Origin: Haemophilus parainfluenzae
GTDB lineage: Bacteria > Pseudomonadota > Gammaproteobacteria > Enterobacterales > Pasteurellaceae
Length of the DNA: 64,000 nt
Assembly (NCBI RefSeq): GCF_900638025.1
Contig: NZ_LR134481.1
Coordinates: 682,001 to 746,000, forward strand
Direction of reading: 5' to 3'
The notes below the pieces were generated by a model. The model worked only from the letters and a program-made list of their open reading frames with translations. It was not told the DNA's origin and made no database searches. The position numbers and the translations under genes were made by a program. Shown here piece after piece: positions 46,911 through 59,228 of this stretch (positions are counted from its first letter, which is position 1; every line of letters starts with the position of its first letter).

Positions 46911-47100
46911 AAAAATTATGTGATCGCTGTCGCGTTTTTAGAAATAGATCGATTTTATCTATTGAATTAATTGGTTAAAACTAGATAATAGCACCCGCTC
47001 ACTTTGAGTATCTCAATATTTGAACAGACAACGAACTGAATTGCAAAGAAAGATTTTTATAATAAAATCATCATGTTAATCATTATTAGGAGATTCTCTT

Positions 47101-47844
47101 ATGAATGCCTATTTTGCAGAATTATTTGGCACAGCACTTTTAATCCTGTTAGGTAACGGTGTGGTGGCTAACGTATGCTTAAATAAAACGAAAGGGCAAA
47201 GTTCTGGTTGGATTGTGATTACTACCGCGTGGGCATTTGCGGTGTATGTAGCGGTTGTTGTAACGGGACCTTATAGTGGGGCACACTTAAATCCTGCGGT
47301 AACACTTGGTGTGGCAATGAAAGGGGCATTTGCTTGGGAATTGGTACCAGGCTACATCGCAGCACAAGTAGTGGGCGGCATGGTAGGTGCGTTGTTGGTT
47401 TACATTCTCTATAAAGATCACTTTGCAGCAACCGAAGAAGAGGGCTTAAAACGCGCTTGTTTTTGTACTGAACCAGCAATTCGTAACTATCCAATCAACT
47501 TAGTAAACGAAATTGTTGGTACCTTTGTGCTTGTCTTTGTGATTTTCTATCTTGCTGGAGCAAATATTACCTTACCAGGCACAGCAGAAAGCACGCCAAT
47601 TGGTTTAGGTTCTATCGGGGCATTACCCGTAGCGATTTTAGTTTGGGCAATTGGATTAAGTTTAGGTGGTACAACAGGTTATGCGATCAATCCAGCCCGA
47701 GATCTTGGTCCACGCTTAACCTTAGGTCTCTTCCTTGGTGGTACATTAAAAACTAAAGCTGACTGGAGATACAGTTGGGTTCCGGTTGTAGGTCCATTTA
47801 TCGGGGCAGCTTTAGCTGCAGTATTCTATAATGTCATTATGTAA
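47101..47844 (+). CDS. glpF: Glycerol uptake facilitator (aquaglyceroporin)
   Basis: A 247-residue inner-membrane channel with six helices and two NPA half-helix motifs, AHLNPAVTLG and YAINPARDLGPR. The Asp after the second NPAR marks a glycerol-conducting type. GGAGA precedes the ATG. Supplies glycerol to GlpK. Confidence 0.95.
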   Translation: MNAYFAELFGTALLILLGNGVVANVCLNKTKGQSSGWIVITTAWAFAVYVAVVVTGPYSGAHLNPAVTLGVAMKGAFAWELVPGYIAAQVVGGMVGALLVYILYKDHFAATEEEGLKRACFCTEPAIRNYPINLVNEIVGTFVLVFVIFYLAGANITLPGTAESTPIGLGSIGALPVAILVWAIGLSLGGTTGYAINPARDLGPRLTLGLFLGGTLKTKADWRYSWVPVVGPFIGAALAAVFYNVIM

Positions 47845-47878
47845 TTTATTCAAACGAAATTGATAAGAGTAGGACATA

Positions 47879-47920
47879 ATCTGCACCTCAAAGTAGGTGT
47901 CCAGATTTTGGGGTGCAGAT
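47879..47920. mobile_element. Palindromic IS-end scar or MITE downstream of glpF
   Basis: ATCTGCACCTCAAA (left) and TTTGGGGTGCAGAT (right) are inverted around a 14-base centre. The right end matches the IS-like end at 17189-17211. It looks like the two ends of an IS3-type element joined with the interior lost, now acting as a glpF terminator. Confidence 0.55.
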
Positions 47921-47980
47921 CAAAGGGCGATCAAAATTCATGATGTTTTTTTGACCGCTCTTTTTATATTTAAGGTTTGA

Positions 47981-48751
47981 TTAAATACAATAATCTTCAA
48001 ATTCGATTGGCATTTTAGCCTGCAATAAGAATTGTTTAGTACGCTCTTGCTGTGGATGACTGAAGAATTCAGCCGCGGTATTTTGTTCAACAATATGACC
48101 ATTTTCCATAAGAATCACACGATCTGCCACATCTTTGGCAAAATTCAATTCATGGGTGACGATAATCATTGTCCAACCTTCTTGTGCAAGCATTTTGAGT
48201 GCCTGTAACACTTCACCAACGAGCTCCGGATCGAGGGCAGAAGTGGGCTCATCTAATAAGATAATATCGGGTTTAACTGCTAAAGCTCGGGCAATTCCTA
48301 CACGTTGCTGTTGACCACCAGAAAGTTGAGAGGGATATAAATCCGCTTTTGCTTTCAAACCAACTTTTTCCAATAATGCCAAGGCTTTTTCATGTGCAAT
48401 CTCTTTTGGTTGTTTTTGCACAACCACCATTCCTTCCATCACATTTTCAAGTGCCGTGCGGTGGGGAAATAGATTATATTGTTGGAACACCATTGAGGAA
48501 CGACGACGTAATTTTAATTCATCGGATTTGCTGATCTTTTTGCTGAAATCAATAGTTAAGCTTCCATCGGTAAATGCTAATACCCCTTTTTCCGGGCGTT
48601 CGAGCAAATTTAAACAGCGTAAAAAAGTGGTTTTGCCTGAACCTGACGGACCCAGAATGGCAACCACTTCACCTTTATTAATTTCAAAATCAATGCCTTT
48701 TAACACAGGGTGGCCATTAAAACTTTTCTGAATATTCGTGACTTTTAACAT
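47981..48751 (-). CDS. Amino-acid (cystine-type) ABC transporter ATP-binding protein
   Basis: A 256-residue polar-amino-acid transporter ATPase: Walker A GPSGSGKTT, signature LSGGQQQRVGIARAL, Walker B IILLDEPTSALDPELV and the H-loop IVTHEL. Energises the permease (48761) and binding protein (49461) encoded just upstream in the same operon. Position next to cysK suggests cystine or a related sulphur amino acid. Confidence 0.92.
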   Translation of the reverse strand: MLKVTNIQKSFNGHPVLKGIDFEINKGEVVAILGPSGSGKTTFLRCLNLLERPEKGVLAFTDGSLTIDFSKKISKSDELKLRRRSSMVFQQYNLFPHRTALENVMEGMVVVQKQPKEIAHEKALALLEKVGLKAKADLYPSQLSGGQQQRVGIARALAVKPDIILLDEPTSALDPELVGEVLQALKMLAQEGWTMIIVTHELNFAKDVADRVILMENGHIVEQNTAAEFFSHPQQERTKQFLLQAKMPIEFEDYCI

Positions 48752-48760
48752 AACCAGTCC

Positions 48761-49477
48761 TTATAAATGGCGAGAAAGACGTTTTTCTAAACGTGTTTGT
48801 CCCATCGATAGCACAAAACAGAATACCCAATAAATGAGAGCCGCTTCACTATAAATTAAAATAAATTCGTAGTTTTCAGCCGTGATGTTTTGCGCCACAC
48901 GGAATAATTCAGCTATCCAAACGAGTGAAGCAAGAGAAGTATCTTTCACCGTGCTAATAAATGTGTTTGATAGTGAAGGGACGGAAATACGTAAAGCTTG
49001 CGGCATAATGGTACGCACGAAAGCTTGTGTGTAATTCATGCCTATCGCATAAGAAGCTTCCCATTGACCTTTAGGAATAGCAAGAATGGAGGCTCTCACT
49101 GTTTCTGCGGCATAAGCACCAATATTAATGGAGAATGCAATAATTGCAGTTGGGAAAGGCTCAAGTTTGATGCCAACTTCAGGTAAACCGTAGAAAATAA
49201 TGAAGATCTGCACCAACATTGGCGTACCACGAATAATTGAAATATAAGTGCGGCAAATGCCCTGCAGAATTTTGGTCATTAAATTGGGATGCGGTAATGT
49301 GCAAATCACAGCCACAATAACAGCAATGAATAAACCGCAAAAGAAGGAAATTACCGCTAGGGGAATCGTATATAAAATTGCCCCTTCCATCATAGGCCAA
49401 AACGAGCTGATTACATAATCAGCTCGTTCTGCGGTCATAAATGGAAGGCTTGCTAACCAATTATTGAGTAATGTCAT
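48761..49477 (-). CDS. Amino-acid (cystine-type) ABC transporter permease
   Basis: A 238-residue inner-membrane permease of the HisMQ type with about five helices and the EAA-like loop [27 protein letters not shown] 49477 is chosen; an upstream TTG would only add two residues. Its start lies inside the 3' end of the binding-protein gene (17-base overlap), implying coupled translation. Confidence 0.9.
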   Translation of the reverse strand: MTLLNNWLASLPFMTAERADYVISSFWPMMEGAILYTIPLAVISFFCGLFIAVIVAVICTLPHPNLMTKILQGICRTYISIIRGTPMLVQIFIIFYGLPEVGIKLEPFPTAIIAFSINIGAYAAETVRASILAIPKGQWEASYAIGMNYTQAFVRTIMPQALRISVPSLSNTFISTVKDTSLASLVWIAELFRVAQNITAENYEFILIYSEAALIYWVFCFVLSMGQTRLEKRLSRHL

Positions 49478-50234
49478 CGCCAAACCATTTGATTGAAATT
49501 TGTTTTAACGTTCCGTCTTTGCGTAGTTCTTCAAGTGCTTGGTTTACTTTCGCAATAAGCGGTTCTTCACCTTTCAAGAAAGCAAAACCGGTCGGGATTT
49601 TTTTATCACTTTCTACAGCAATTTTTAAGCCTGCATTAGGTTGTTTTTTGAAGTAATCTAACACCGCGAGTTTATCATTTACAGTTGCGTCAACACGACC
49701 TTGTTTTACTGCTTCAAGGTTTTGCGCCAAGCTATCAACGGTTACAATAATTGCACCATTAGCACGAGCATCTTTGCTCCAGTTACTAGTTGCAGATTGT
49801 GCAGATTTTTTACCTTTTAAATCAGGGAATGATTTAATGCTATCGTTATCAGCTTTCGTCACGATTACACCAGCAGAGTAGTTATAAGGTGCACTGTAAT
49901 CATATTTTTTTAAACGTTCTGGGCTTGGATTGGTTTGGTTTGCAATAACATCAAAGCGTTTTGCGTTTAAACCTGCATACATACCGTCCCAAGCGGTTTC
50001 TTTGAATTCGACTTTCCAACCTAATTTTTGTGCGACATTTTCGATAATTTCCACATCAAAACCCGTTAACTTGCCATCTTTGTCGTGGAAAGTGAATGGT
50101 GCGTAAGTTCCCTCAGTACCGACTAATAAGGTTTTAGTTTGTTCAACGCGATCAGCAATTTCACCTGCGTTAGCAAAAGTAGAAAGAGCTAATCCAGCCG
50201 CTAAAAGTGCGGTGCTAAAAAATGATTTTTTCAT
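49461..50234 (-). CDS. Amino-acid (cystine-type) ABC transporter substrate-binding protein
   Basis: A 257-residue periplasmic protein with a signal peptide of ~23 residues (ends TFANA). SBP family 3 features: [45 protein letters not shown] and [13 protein letters not shown]. Resembles cystine/FliY-type binding proteins. A USS encodes TALLAA in the signal peptide. First gene of the three-gene transporter operon, just downstream of cysK. Confidence 0.9.
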   Translation of the reverse strand: MKKSFFSTALLAAGLALSTFANAGEIADRVEQTKTLLVGTEGTYAPFTFHDKDGKLTGFDVEIIENVAQKLGWKVEFKETAWDGMYAGLNAKRFDVIANQTNPSPERLKKYDYSAPYNYSAGVIVTKADNDSIKSFPDLKGKKSAQSATSNWSKDARANGAIIVTVDSLAQNLEAVKQGRVDATVNDKLAVLDYFKKQPNAGLKIAVESDKKIPTGFAFLKGEEPLIAKVNQALEELRKDGTLKQISIKWFGDDITQ

Positions 50235-50282
50235 AAGTGTTCCTTTATTTACATCTAAAAGTGAAATAGTGAGGCTTAATCA

Positions 50283-51233
50283 CTAAGCCTCAATTCCTTC
50301 AAATAACGCCGTACTTAAATAACGTTCTGATGCAGAAGGTAAGATCGCGACGATTAATTTATCTTGGAATTCTGGTAGTTTTGCTAAGCGGTCAGCTACT
50401 GCCACAGCGGCTCCAGAGGAAATACCCGCAAGAATCCCTTCTTCAGCCATTAAACGGCGAGCGGTAGCAATCGCAGTATCGCTATCTACAGTTTCCACGC
50501 GATCAATTAATGATAAATCTAAGTTTTTCGGAATGAAGCCCGCACCGATACCTTGAATTTTGTGTGGACCTGGTTTTACTTCTTGGCCTGCAAGGGTTTG
50601 GCTAATAACAGGTGATTCTGTTGGTTCAACCGCCACAGAGGTAATTTTTTTACCGTGATCGAGTTTGATCGCACGAGAAATACCGGTAATTGTACCACCG
50701 GTACCCACACCAGCAACCACAACATCGACTTTACCTTCCGTATCTTTCCAAATTTCTTCACCAGTAGTTTGACGGTGAATGTCAGGGTTAGCCGGGTTTT
50801 CAAATTGTTTTAGCATCACATAATGATTTGGATTAGACGCCACAATTTCTTCTGCTTTAGCGATTGCACCTTTCATCCCTTTTGAGCCTTCAGTGAGCAC
50901 AAGATTGACGCCTAAACCACGTAATAAACGTTTACGTTCAAGACTCATGGTTTCAGGCATGGTTAAGGTGATTTTATAACCGCGCGCAGCAGCTACATAA
51001 GCTAAAGCAATACCAGTGTTACCACTAGTCGCATCAACAATTTCTTTTCCTGCCGTTAAAATGCCATCTTTTTCCGCTTGCCAGATCATGTTGGCACCAA
51101 TACGGCATTTCACGCTAAAGCTAGGGTTACGACCTTCAATTTTTACGATAACGTTACCATTGTGTCCGAAATGTTTTAAACGAACTAATGGCGTATTACC
51201 GATTGAGTATGAGTTATCTGCATAAATTGTCAT
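50283..51233 (-). CDS. cysK: Cysteine synthase A (O-acetylserine sulfhydrylase)
   Basis: Makes cysteine from O-acetylserine and sulphide. 316 residues, PLP fold-type II, with PLP Lys42 in [20 protein letters not shown] and the glycine loop [18 protein letters not shown] upstream of the ATG. Followed 48 bases later by the ABC transporter genes, which fits a sulphur-amino-acid role. Confidence 0.95.
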   Translation of the reverse strand: MTIYADNSYSIGNTPLVRLKHFGHNGNVIVKIEGRNPSFSVKCRIGANMIWQAEKDGILTAGKEIVDATSGNTGIALAYVAAARGYKITLTMPETMSLERKRLLRGLGVNLVLTEGSKGMKGAIAKAEEIVASNPNHYVMLKQFENPANPDIHRQTTGEEIWKDTEGKVDVVVAGVGTGGTITGISRAIKLDHGKKITSVAVEPTESPVISQTLAGQEVKPGPHKIQGIGAGFIPKNLDLSLIDRVETVDSDTAIATARRLMAEEGILAGISSGAAVAVADRLAKLPEFQDKLIVAILPSASERYLSTALFEGIEA

Positions 51234-51333
51234 TTTACTGTCCTTTTATATTTTGGAATGAGTTGATGCAATAGTTATAACACCAGCTTTTAAATTCAAA
51301 AAATAGTTAATAGCTATATTTTATAACTAAATG

Positions 51334-52179
51334 CTATTTATTCACGATGCTGTTTCCCGAAGGCTTAATTTCCGTACTAGTAGAGCCAGTCACAATTTGT
51401 GTTGAACCTGAAGTGCGGTCAAAATTCATATCAAATTTTAATTGTGAGCGATAATTTTCGACCCACATTACAGTCGCGCCACAGACTGCAACGGGAATAA
51501 CGACTAAATTCACAATCGGTAATGCGGTACAAAGGGTGATTAATGCTCCGAATGTCAGGCTTTGTATGCGTCTTTCACCTAATGCGTTTTTCATAATGCC
51601 AAAAGAAATTTTATGATTATCAAATGGGTAATCACAATATTGAATTGCCATCATCCAGAAAGTAAATAAGAAGGTCAGTACCGGAATAATGGTTTGTCCG
51701 ATAACAGGGATAAAACTCAATAAGAACAAGCCTACAAATTTCGGTAAGCTGTACCATAGTTTTTGCCATTCACGATTTAGCATACGTGGCACATCTTTCA
51801 TAATTTCGGCAAAACCATCATCATTAACTGCTTCACCGGTCAGCATTTTTTCAACTTTTTCTGCCAATAATCCATTAAACGGCGCGGCAATAAAGCCTGA
51901 AAGCGTTGTAAAGGCAAAATAGAAAAATAAGAGAATTGAGCCAATAGACAACACAAGCAAAATCACGCTTAAAAAGCTTAGCCAATCTGGAATAAAGCTC
52001 ATCACCCAGTCAATCATCGTGGAGATTTGTGAAACAAATAGCCAAAATAAGCCTGTAAGTAGAACGACGTTAAGTAAAATTGGCATAATCACAAAACGGC
52101 GGAGACCTTTTTGCGTAATAAAATGCCAACCCATTACGAAATGATTGAAAGCAGATTTTATTTCATTTTGATCGATCAT
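51334..52179 (-). CDS. cysZ: Sulphate transporter/TSUP-like CysZ membrane protein
   Basis: A 281-residue inner-membrane protein of the CysZ/EI24 family with four or more helices ([34 protein letters not shown]) and the conserved [14 protein letters not shown]-terminus. ATG 52179 is chosen over the adjacent 52182 because the AGGAA site is then better spaced. CysZ mediates sulphate entry for cysteine synthesis, consistent with neighbouring cysK. Confidence 0.9.
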   Translation of the reverse strand: MIDQNEIKSAFNHFVMGWHFITQKGLRRFVIMPILLNVVLLTGLFWLFVSQISTMIDWVMSFIPDWLSFLSVILLVLSIGSILLFFYFAFTTLSGFIAAPFNGLLAEKVEKMLTGEAVNDDGFAEIMKDVPRMLNREWQKLWYSLPKFVGLFLLSFIPVIGQTIIPVLTFLFTFWMMAIQYCDYPFDNHKISFGIMKNALGERRIQSLTFGALITLCTALPIVNLVVIPVAVCGATVMWVENYRSQLKFDMNFDRTSGSTQIVTGSTSTEIKPSGNSIVNK

Positions 52180-52349
52180 CATTGTTCCTTTGAATTGAAA
52201 AGTAAAAAGCACAAAATCTCACAGAAAGACAATGTTTTTTGAGAAAAATTCCATTTTGTTCCTTTTAATATCTTGTTTGTATCCCTATTTTTTCACTTGG
52301 TGAAATGTGATAGGATTAGCAAAAATTATTGCGTCAAGGAGCAACAAGA

Positions 52350-53372
52350 ATGGATTTGAATACCATTTTGATCATTTTAGGAGTGATCGCTTTAATTGCC
52401 CTAGTGGTACACGGATTATGGTCAAATCGTCGAGAGAAATCAAAGTATTTTAAAAATGCGAATGCATTTAATCGCACTTTTAAAAGTGAGGAGGTCAATC
52501 CTTTTTCGCAAGCGGCCGATGTCAATGCGGATATCTCTTTAACGCATAGTGCAGAGAGCGTACAAACAGTACAGCAAACTACTGATCGATTCAATGTTAT
52601 GCCACAGGTGGTGAGCCAGGTTGAAGAGCAACGAACCCAAGAGGATGCTCGTCAAACAGAAAAAAGTGTCGATGATATAAAAATCTCCTTACCAAATCAG
52701 TCTGTTTATGAAATCGAGTCTGTTCAATCACCTTCAGCATCGCAATCCGAGTCTGCAGCTTATCTTGACGCTAATGAGCAGTCGAAGCGTCGTGTAGTAG
52801 AAATGACAATCGAAGAATTAGAAGCGCAAAGCAATGATTTTGATGGTGTGAATTCTTCTTCGCCTGAATTGCGTGAGCAGTTAGCGGAAATGTCATTAAG
52901 TTCACAGAATGCTACACATGACAATGTGCATTTTAATTATCATGAACCTGTCGAAGTAGAGAAACCAAAACAAACCTCTGGTTTTGTTCAACTTTATGTG
53001 ATTTCGAATCAAAATCGTGACTTTTATGGACCGCAATTATCACAATCTTTGGAAAATCTTGGTTTTATTTTTGGTGAACATCAAATGTATCATCGCCATT
53101 TAGATTTGAGTGTAGCGAGTCCTGTATTATTTAGCGTAGCGAATATTGAACAGCCAGGTACGTTTGATTATTACAATATGGCTGAGTTTTCAACCATTGG
53201 GATTGTGTTCTTTATGCAATTGCCATCGCCAGGTAATAATTTGGCTAACTTACGTACCATGATTCGCGCAGCGAAAACTATTGCAGAAGATTTAGGTGGT
53301 GTAGTGCTGACTGAACAACAAGAAATTTTTGATGATGTAGCAGAGCAGGATTACTTATCTCGCATCGCATAA
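52350..53372 (+). CDS. zipA: Cell-division protein ZipA
   Basis: A 340-residue inner-membrane anchor of FtsZ: N-terminal helix (LNTILIILGVIALIALVVHG), a long low-complexity Ser/Glu/Gln-rich linker, then the FtsZ-binding domain (FVQLYVISNQNRDFYGPQL, FSTIGIVFFMQLPSPGNNL). ATG 52350 is chosen because AAGGAGCAACAAG precedes it. Immediately upstream of ligA, as in H. influenzae (from memory). Confidence 0.94.
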   Translation: MDLNTILIILGVIALIALVVHGLWSNRREKSKYFKNANAFNRTFKSEEVNPFSQAADVNADISLTHSAESVQTVQQTTDRFNVMPQVVSQVEEQRTQEDARQTEKSVDDIKISLPNQSVYEIESVQSPSASQSESAAYLDANEQSKRRVVEMTIEELEAQSNDFDGVNSSSPELREQLAEMSLSSQNATHDNVHFNYHEPVEVEKPKQTSGFVQLYVISNQNRDFYGPQLSQSLENLGFIFGEHQMYHRHLDLSVASPVLFSVANIEQPGTFDYYNMAEFSTIGIVFFMQLPSPGNNLANLRTMIRAAKTIAEDLGGVVLTEQQEIFDDVAEQDYLSRIA

Positions 53373-53382
53373 AACGCACTAA

Positions 53383-55464
<2,082 letters not shown>

Positions 55465-55480
55465 TTAAACGGTTAGAAAA

Positions 55481-55517
55481 CAAAATGGGGCGCAGATGAA
55501 TACGCCCCATTTTTTAT
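55481..55517. terminator. Bidirectional terminator between ligA and tyrP
   Basis: AAAATGGGGCG-CAGATGAATA-CGCCCCATTTTTT. Confidence 0.88.
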
Positions 55518-55547
55518 CTCAAAAATACGCTCAAAATTGACCGCACT

Positions 55548-56768
55548 TTATCCTGCTACCGCCGGTAGGTAACCTGCCTGAATTAAGAATGGCACAATCA
55601 TAATCGCCACACCAATGACTAATGCAATCACTAAAGCTACATTACCACCGATTACACGATAAGGCAGATTTGGATTTGCTTGACGTGTTTTCCATGCTAG
55701 TCCAATAGGTAAAATCAAGCAATAGAAGGCACAGAGTAAACCTGCATAGCTTAATGCGGCGATAAAGCCTTCAGGATAATACAAGGCGAACGCAAGTGGT
55801 GGAGTGAAGGCGGCAACAGTCAGTGTTAAACGGTTGTGTGGCAATTTGTAACGTTTAAATAAATCGCCTAAACCTTCAAATACGCCGAGCATCACACCTA
55901 GGAAAGAGGTGATTAATGCAAGAGCTGAGAATACACGCACGATCTCACCCATGATGTGGGAGTTCGTGATTTGACGTGTTGCATTGACTAATCCATTAAG
56001 GGTTGGATCTGCCTGTAATACTTGCACAAATTCATTTTGACTTAATACGCCGTGAGTCGCTAATTGCCACACTAAATAAGCCACAAGTGGAATCGCTGTA
56101 CCAATTAAAATTGCTTTACGGAATTGAGTAACACTACCATCTAAATAGCTGTTTACGCTGCCCATGATGATGTGGAAGCCAAAGGAAGTAAAGAAAATTG
56201 GTGCTGCAGAAATCACGAAAGCATAATTTAAAGGTAAGGCCATTAGGTTATCGACAGACACTTTTGGTAACATCATGAATAACACAAAAGCAAAGGCAAT
56301 TAATTTACCGATGAACAGAATGCGAGTGGCACCATCAACGCCTCTTGTACCGACAACAACAAAGGCACCGAGTACAACGGTAAATAAAATGATTGAAAGT
56401 TCGGAGGAAAGACTTTCAAAGCCAAAAGCGGTTGGTAAGCCCGATAATAATGAGCCGCCTCCAGTAATGTAGGCCGCAGAAAGGGCGTAAAGTAAAATGA
56501 GCAAGCTAAAAGTGGCTAAAACACGCCCAGTGATGCCGAAGTATTTCTCAGCGAGAGTCGCTACACCATCATTCAGGCGATCGGCTGTTTGATAGACCTC
56601 AACAAAAAGCAAGCCGCTATAAACCAAAAGTGCCCATAAGCCGACTAATAATAAAACCGTATAACTAAAACCAATACCGGCAGAGGTTAATGGCATCGCG
56701 AGCATTCCTGCACCGATAGTTGTACCGGCAATAATTAATGCGCTACCGAATGTTTTGTTTTTTAGCAT
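55548..56768 (-). CDS. tyrP: Tyrosine-specific permease
   Basis: A 406-residue inner-membrane proton-amino-acid symporter with 11 helices of the aromatic-amino-acid permease (HAAAP) family. N-terminal signature ALIIAGTTIGAGMLAMPL is characteristic, and MGSVNSYLDGS lies in a central loop. GGAGAACTATTTT precedes the ATG. Resembles H. influenzae TyrP (from memory). Confidence 0.92.
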   Translation of the reverse strand: MLKNKTFGSALIIAGTTIGAGMLAMPLTSAGIGFSYTVLLLVGLWALLVYSGLLFVEVYQTADRLNDGVATLAEKYFGITGRVLATFSLLILLYALSAAYITGGGSLLSGLPTAFGFESLSSELSIILFTVVLGAFVVVGTRGVDGATRILFIGKLIAFAFVLFMMLPKVSVDNLMALPLNYAFVISAAPIFFTSFGFHIIMGSVNSYLDGSVTQFRKAILIGTAIPLVAYLVWQLATHGVLSQNEFVQVLQADPTLNGLVNATRQITNSHIMGEIVRVFSALALITSFLGVMLGVFEGLGDLFKRYKLPHNRLTLTVAAFTPPLAFALYYPEGFIAALSYAGLLCAFYCLILPIGLAWKTRQANPNLPYRVIGGNVALVIALVIGVAIMIVPFLIQAGYLPAVAG

Positions 56769-56804
56769 AAAATAGTTCTCCGAGTATAAAAGTGAAAAAT
56801 GAGG

Positions 56805-57386
56805 TTAAAGTTGACCGCACTTTTCTTTGTAATGATAGCGGCAAACCGAAAGATAGGAGTCGTTTCCACCAATTTGGATTTGTTCCCCTTCCTTAATGAC
56901 TTCGCCTTGTTCATTTAAACGTAAAACGAAATTGGCTTTCCGTCCACAATAACAGATTGTTTTTAATTCTTCTAGTTGATCTGCCCAAGCAAGTAGATAC
57001 TTACTACCTTCAAATAGCTCAGCTTGGAAGTCGGTACGCAAGCCATAACAAAGTACAGGAATTTTCAGTTTATCCACGACATCGCTTAATTGATAGACTT
57101 GTTGTTTCGTTAAAAACTGGGCTTCATCAACCAAAACACAATGAATGTTTTCTTGTTGTAAACGTTTACTCACTTCGACAAAAAGGTCACTCGTTGACGT
57201 AAATAAATTGGCGTCTTCATGAATACCAATACGCGACGTGACTTTGCCTAATCCAAAGCGGTCATCAATGGCTGCCGTATAAACCATAGTGTTCATATTG
57301 CGTTCACGATAGTTATAGGAAGACTGTAGCAACGTGGTTGATTTGCCCGCATTCATCGTAGAGTAGTAAAAATAGAGTTTTGCCAT
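56805..57386 (-). CDS. tdk: Thymidine kinase
   Basis: A 193-residue type II kinase that salvages thymidine. P-loop [12 protein letters not shown] is near residue 10, DEAQF is the Walker B, and zinc ligands are in [10 protein letters not shown] and the C-terminal CRYHYKEKC. Its start overlaps the stop of the upstream 78-residue gene (TAATG), so the two are co-translated. Confidence 0.95.
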   Translation of the reverse strand: MAKLYFYYSTMNAGKSTTLLQSSYNYRERNMNTMVYTAAIDDRFGLGKVTSRIGIHEDANLFTSTSDLFVEVSKRLQQENIHCVLVDEAQFLTKQQVYQLSDVVDKLKIPVLCYGLRTDFQAELFEGSKYLLAWADQLEELKTICYCGRKANFVLRLNEQGEVIKEGEQIQIGGNDSYLSVCRYHYKEKCGQL

Positions 57387-57622
57387 TATTTAATCACCCA
57401 TTTCCAGAAATAATAGGCAATAAATCCTGCAACAGGTGGACAGGCTGCGAGCATAAAGGTGCCGTAAGTTACACCACCGCTAACCATTTTTCCGGCAGCT
57501 GAAAGCGCGCTAACGATATCACCACTTGGTGTGGTAAAAATCCATGCGCCAATAATCGCGAGCACTAAAAAACAAGCAATGCCAGCTGCACGCATGGCTC
57601 TCACTTTAATCATATTTTCCAT
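57386..57622 (-). CDS. Small two-helix membrane protein, function unknown
   Basis: A 78-residue protein with a basic N-terminus and two hydrophobic helices (about residues 12-30 and 53-74) separated by a Gly/Ser-rich loop. AAGGAAAAAT precedes the ATG. It lies 8 bases after tsaD and overlaps tdk by 1 base, so it belongs to a tsaD-78aa-tdk operon. Family not recognised. Confidence 0.75.
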   Translation of the reverse strand: MENMIKVRAMRAAGIACFLVLAIIGAWIFTTPSGDIVSALSAAGKMVSGGVTYGTFMLAACPPVAGFIAYYFWKWVIK

Positions 57623-57630
57623 ATTTTTCC

Positions 57631-58659
57631 TTAAATTGCAGGGAGTTCAGTCATCGCCCAACGTGGTTTTACATCAATGGCGAGATCGCTATGCTGACCT
57701 TGTTTTAAGCGTAAAAAGCCCGTATAGGCAATCATGGCACCATTATCGGTACAAAATTGAGGTTGCGGATAAAATACTTCACCACCAAGATTTTTCATCA
57801 TTGTGCCAAGGGTTTCACGTAATTTTTTGTTTGCACTCACCCCGCCAGCAATCACTAAACGCTTATAGCCGGTTTCTTTTAAGGCACGTTTACATTTGAT
57901 TGTGAGTGTATCCACGACGGAATCTTGGAAGGCAAAGGCAATATCTGCTTTGGTTTGTTCGGTTAATTCGCCTTCTTGTTTGATTGCCTGATTAATGGTG
58001 TTAGCCGCTGAGGTTTTTAAACCTGAAAAGCTAAAATCAAGGCCAGGGCGATCCGTCATTGGGCGTGGAAATACAAAACGATCTGGTGATCCTTTTTCGG
58101 CTAAACGTGAAAGTGCCGCACCGCCAGGATAATCTAACCCTAATAATTTCGCGGTTTTATCAAAGGCTTCACCTGCCGCATCATCAATAGATTCTCCAAT
58201 GACTTCATATTTTCCTACGCCATCAACGCGCACTAATTGCGTATGTCCACCTGAAACTAAGAGGGCAATAAATGGAAAGTGTGGTCGATTTTCATCAAGC
58301 ATTGGCGCAAGTAGATGACCTTCCATATGGTGTATGCCAATAGCGGGTACATTCCAGGCATAAGCCAGTGAGCGAGCAATTGTTGCACCCACTAATAATG
58401 CACCCACTAACCCAGGACCACTTGTATAGGCAATACCATCAATTTGATCAGCGGTTAAATTGGCTTCTTCTAATGCGGCTTTGATTAATGGCGCCGTTTT
58501 GCGAATGTGATCTCGGGAAGCCAGCTCAGGTACGACACCACCATAATCTGCATGTAAGGCAATTTGCGTGTAGAGTTGATTGGCAATTAAGCCTTTGTCT
58601 TCGTCATAAATCGCGACACCTGTTTCATCACAGGAGGTTTCGATTCCTAAAATACGCAT
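57631..58659 (-). CDS. tsaD: tRNA N6-threonylcarbamoyltransferase, TsaD
   Basis: Catalytic subunit for the t6A37 modification of ANN-decoding tRNAs. 342 residues: [16 protein letters not shown] at the N-terminus, metal-binding [39 protein letters not shown] and [11 protein letters not shown]. Normal size. Divergent from rpsU across 218 bases. Confidence 0.96.
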   Translation of the reverse strand: MRILGIETSCDETGVAIYDEDKGLIANQLYTQIALHADYGGVVPELASRDHIRKTAPLIKAALEEANLTADQIDGIAYTSGPGLVGALLVGATIARSLAYAWNVPAIGIHHMEGHLLAPMLDENRPHFPFIALLVSGGHTQLVRVDGVGKYEVIGESIDDAAGEAFDKTAKLLGLDYPGGAALSRLAEKGSPDRFVFPRPMTDRPGLDFSFSGLKTSAANTINQAIKQEGELTEQTKADIAFAFQDSVVDTLTIKCKRALKETGYKRLVIAGGVSANKKLRETLGTMMKNLGGEVFYPQPQFCTDNGAMIAYTGFLRLKQGQHSDLAIDVKPRWAMTELPAI

Positions 58660-58877
58660 TTTCTTCTCATTTTATTAAAAAAATTGGCAAAGATTTTACC
58701 TTGTTTAGCCCACTTAAACCAGTTCAAACGCCAAATTTTCAGCAAATAGGCGATCTTTTCTTTGCTTTTGCGGGGAAGATCGATTAGAATTGCGTCCTTT
58801 ATTGAATTTGCCGTTCATTCGGCAGTAATAAAAATTTAAAATTGCAATTAAATTAAACTCATTGAGGTGATTGGCTT

Positions 58878-59093
58878 ATGCCTGTAATTAAAGTACGTGA
58901 AAACGAATCATTCGACGTAGCTTTACGTCGTTTCAAACGCTCTTGCGAAAAAGCTGGTATTTTAGCAGAAGTTCGCGCTCGTGAATTCTATGAAAAACCA
59001 ACTACAATCCGTAAACGTGAAAAAGCAACGCTTGCTAAACGTCACGCTAAACGTAATGCTCGCGAAAATGCGCGTAATACCCGTTTATACTAA
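58878..59093 (+). CDS. rpsU: Ribosomal protein S21
   Basis: A 71-residue basic 30S protein starting [20 protein letters not shown] and ending NARNTRLY, as in Proteobacteria. First gene of the rpsU-dnaG-rpoD operon. TGAGGTGATTGGC precedes the ATG. Confidence 0.97.
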   Translation: MPVIKVRENESFDVALRRFKRSCEKAGILAEVRAREFYEKPTTIRKREKATLAKRHAKRNARENARNTRLY

Positions 59094-59124
59094 TTTGTAG
59101 TATTTTCTAACTCGAGTTAAGACA

Positions 59125-59157
59125 AACCGTGAAACCTTTTTGGAATCACGGTTTTGC
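59125..59157 (+). terminator. Attenuating terminator between rpsU and dnaG
   Basis: AACCGTGA-N13-TCACGGTT followed by TTG; the same position in E. coli has a partial terminator that lowers dnaG relative to rpsU. Confidence 0.75.
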
Positions 59158-59228
59158 CATTTTAAATTCATCGAAAAAGTCACGCTAAATCAACCGCACT
59201 TTCGCATCATATTCAGGAGGACAAGGCA

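Larger units (their letters stand above)
46729..47100. promoter_or_regulatory. glpK/glpF divergent control region
   Basis: Contains the CRP site at 46855-46870, palindromes AAATTCGAATTT (46818-46829) and TTGCGTTAACGCAA (46897-46910), and GlpR-like half-sites (AACGAACA near 46788; AACGAAC near 47029). The genes face away from each other. Confidence 0.65.

Noticed and set aside
58750..58783. Hairpin CGATCTTT...GAAGATCG upstream of rpsU as a riboswitch or terminator
   Set aside because: The stem is short, the loop is long and no T-run follows; probably chance.
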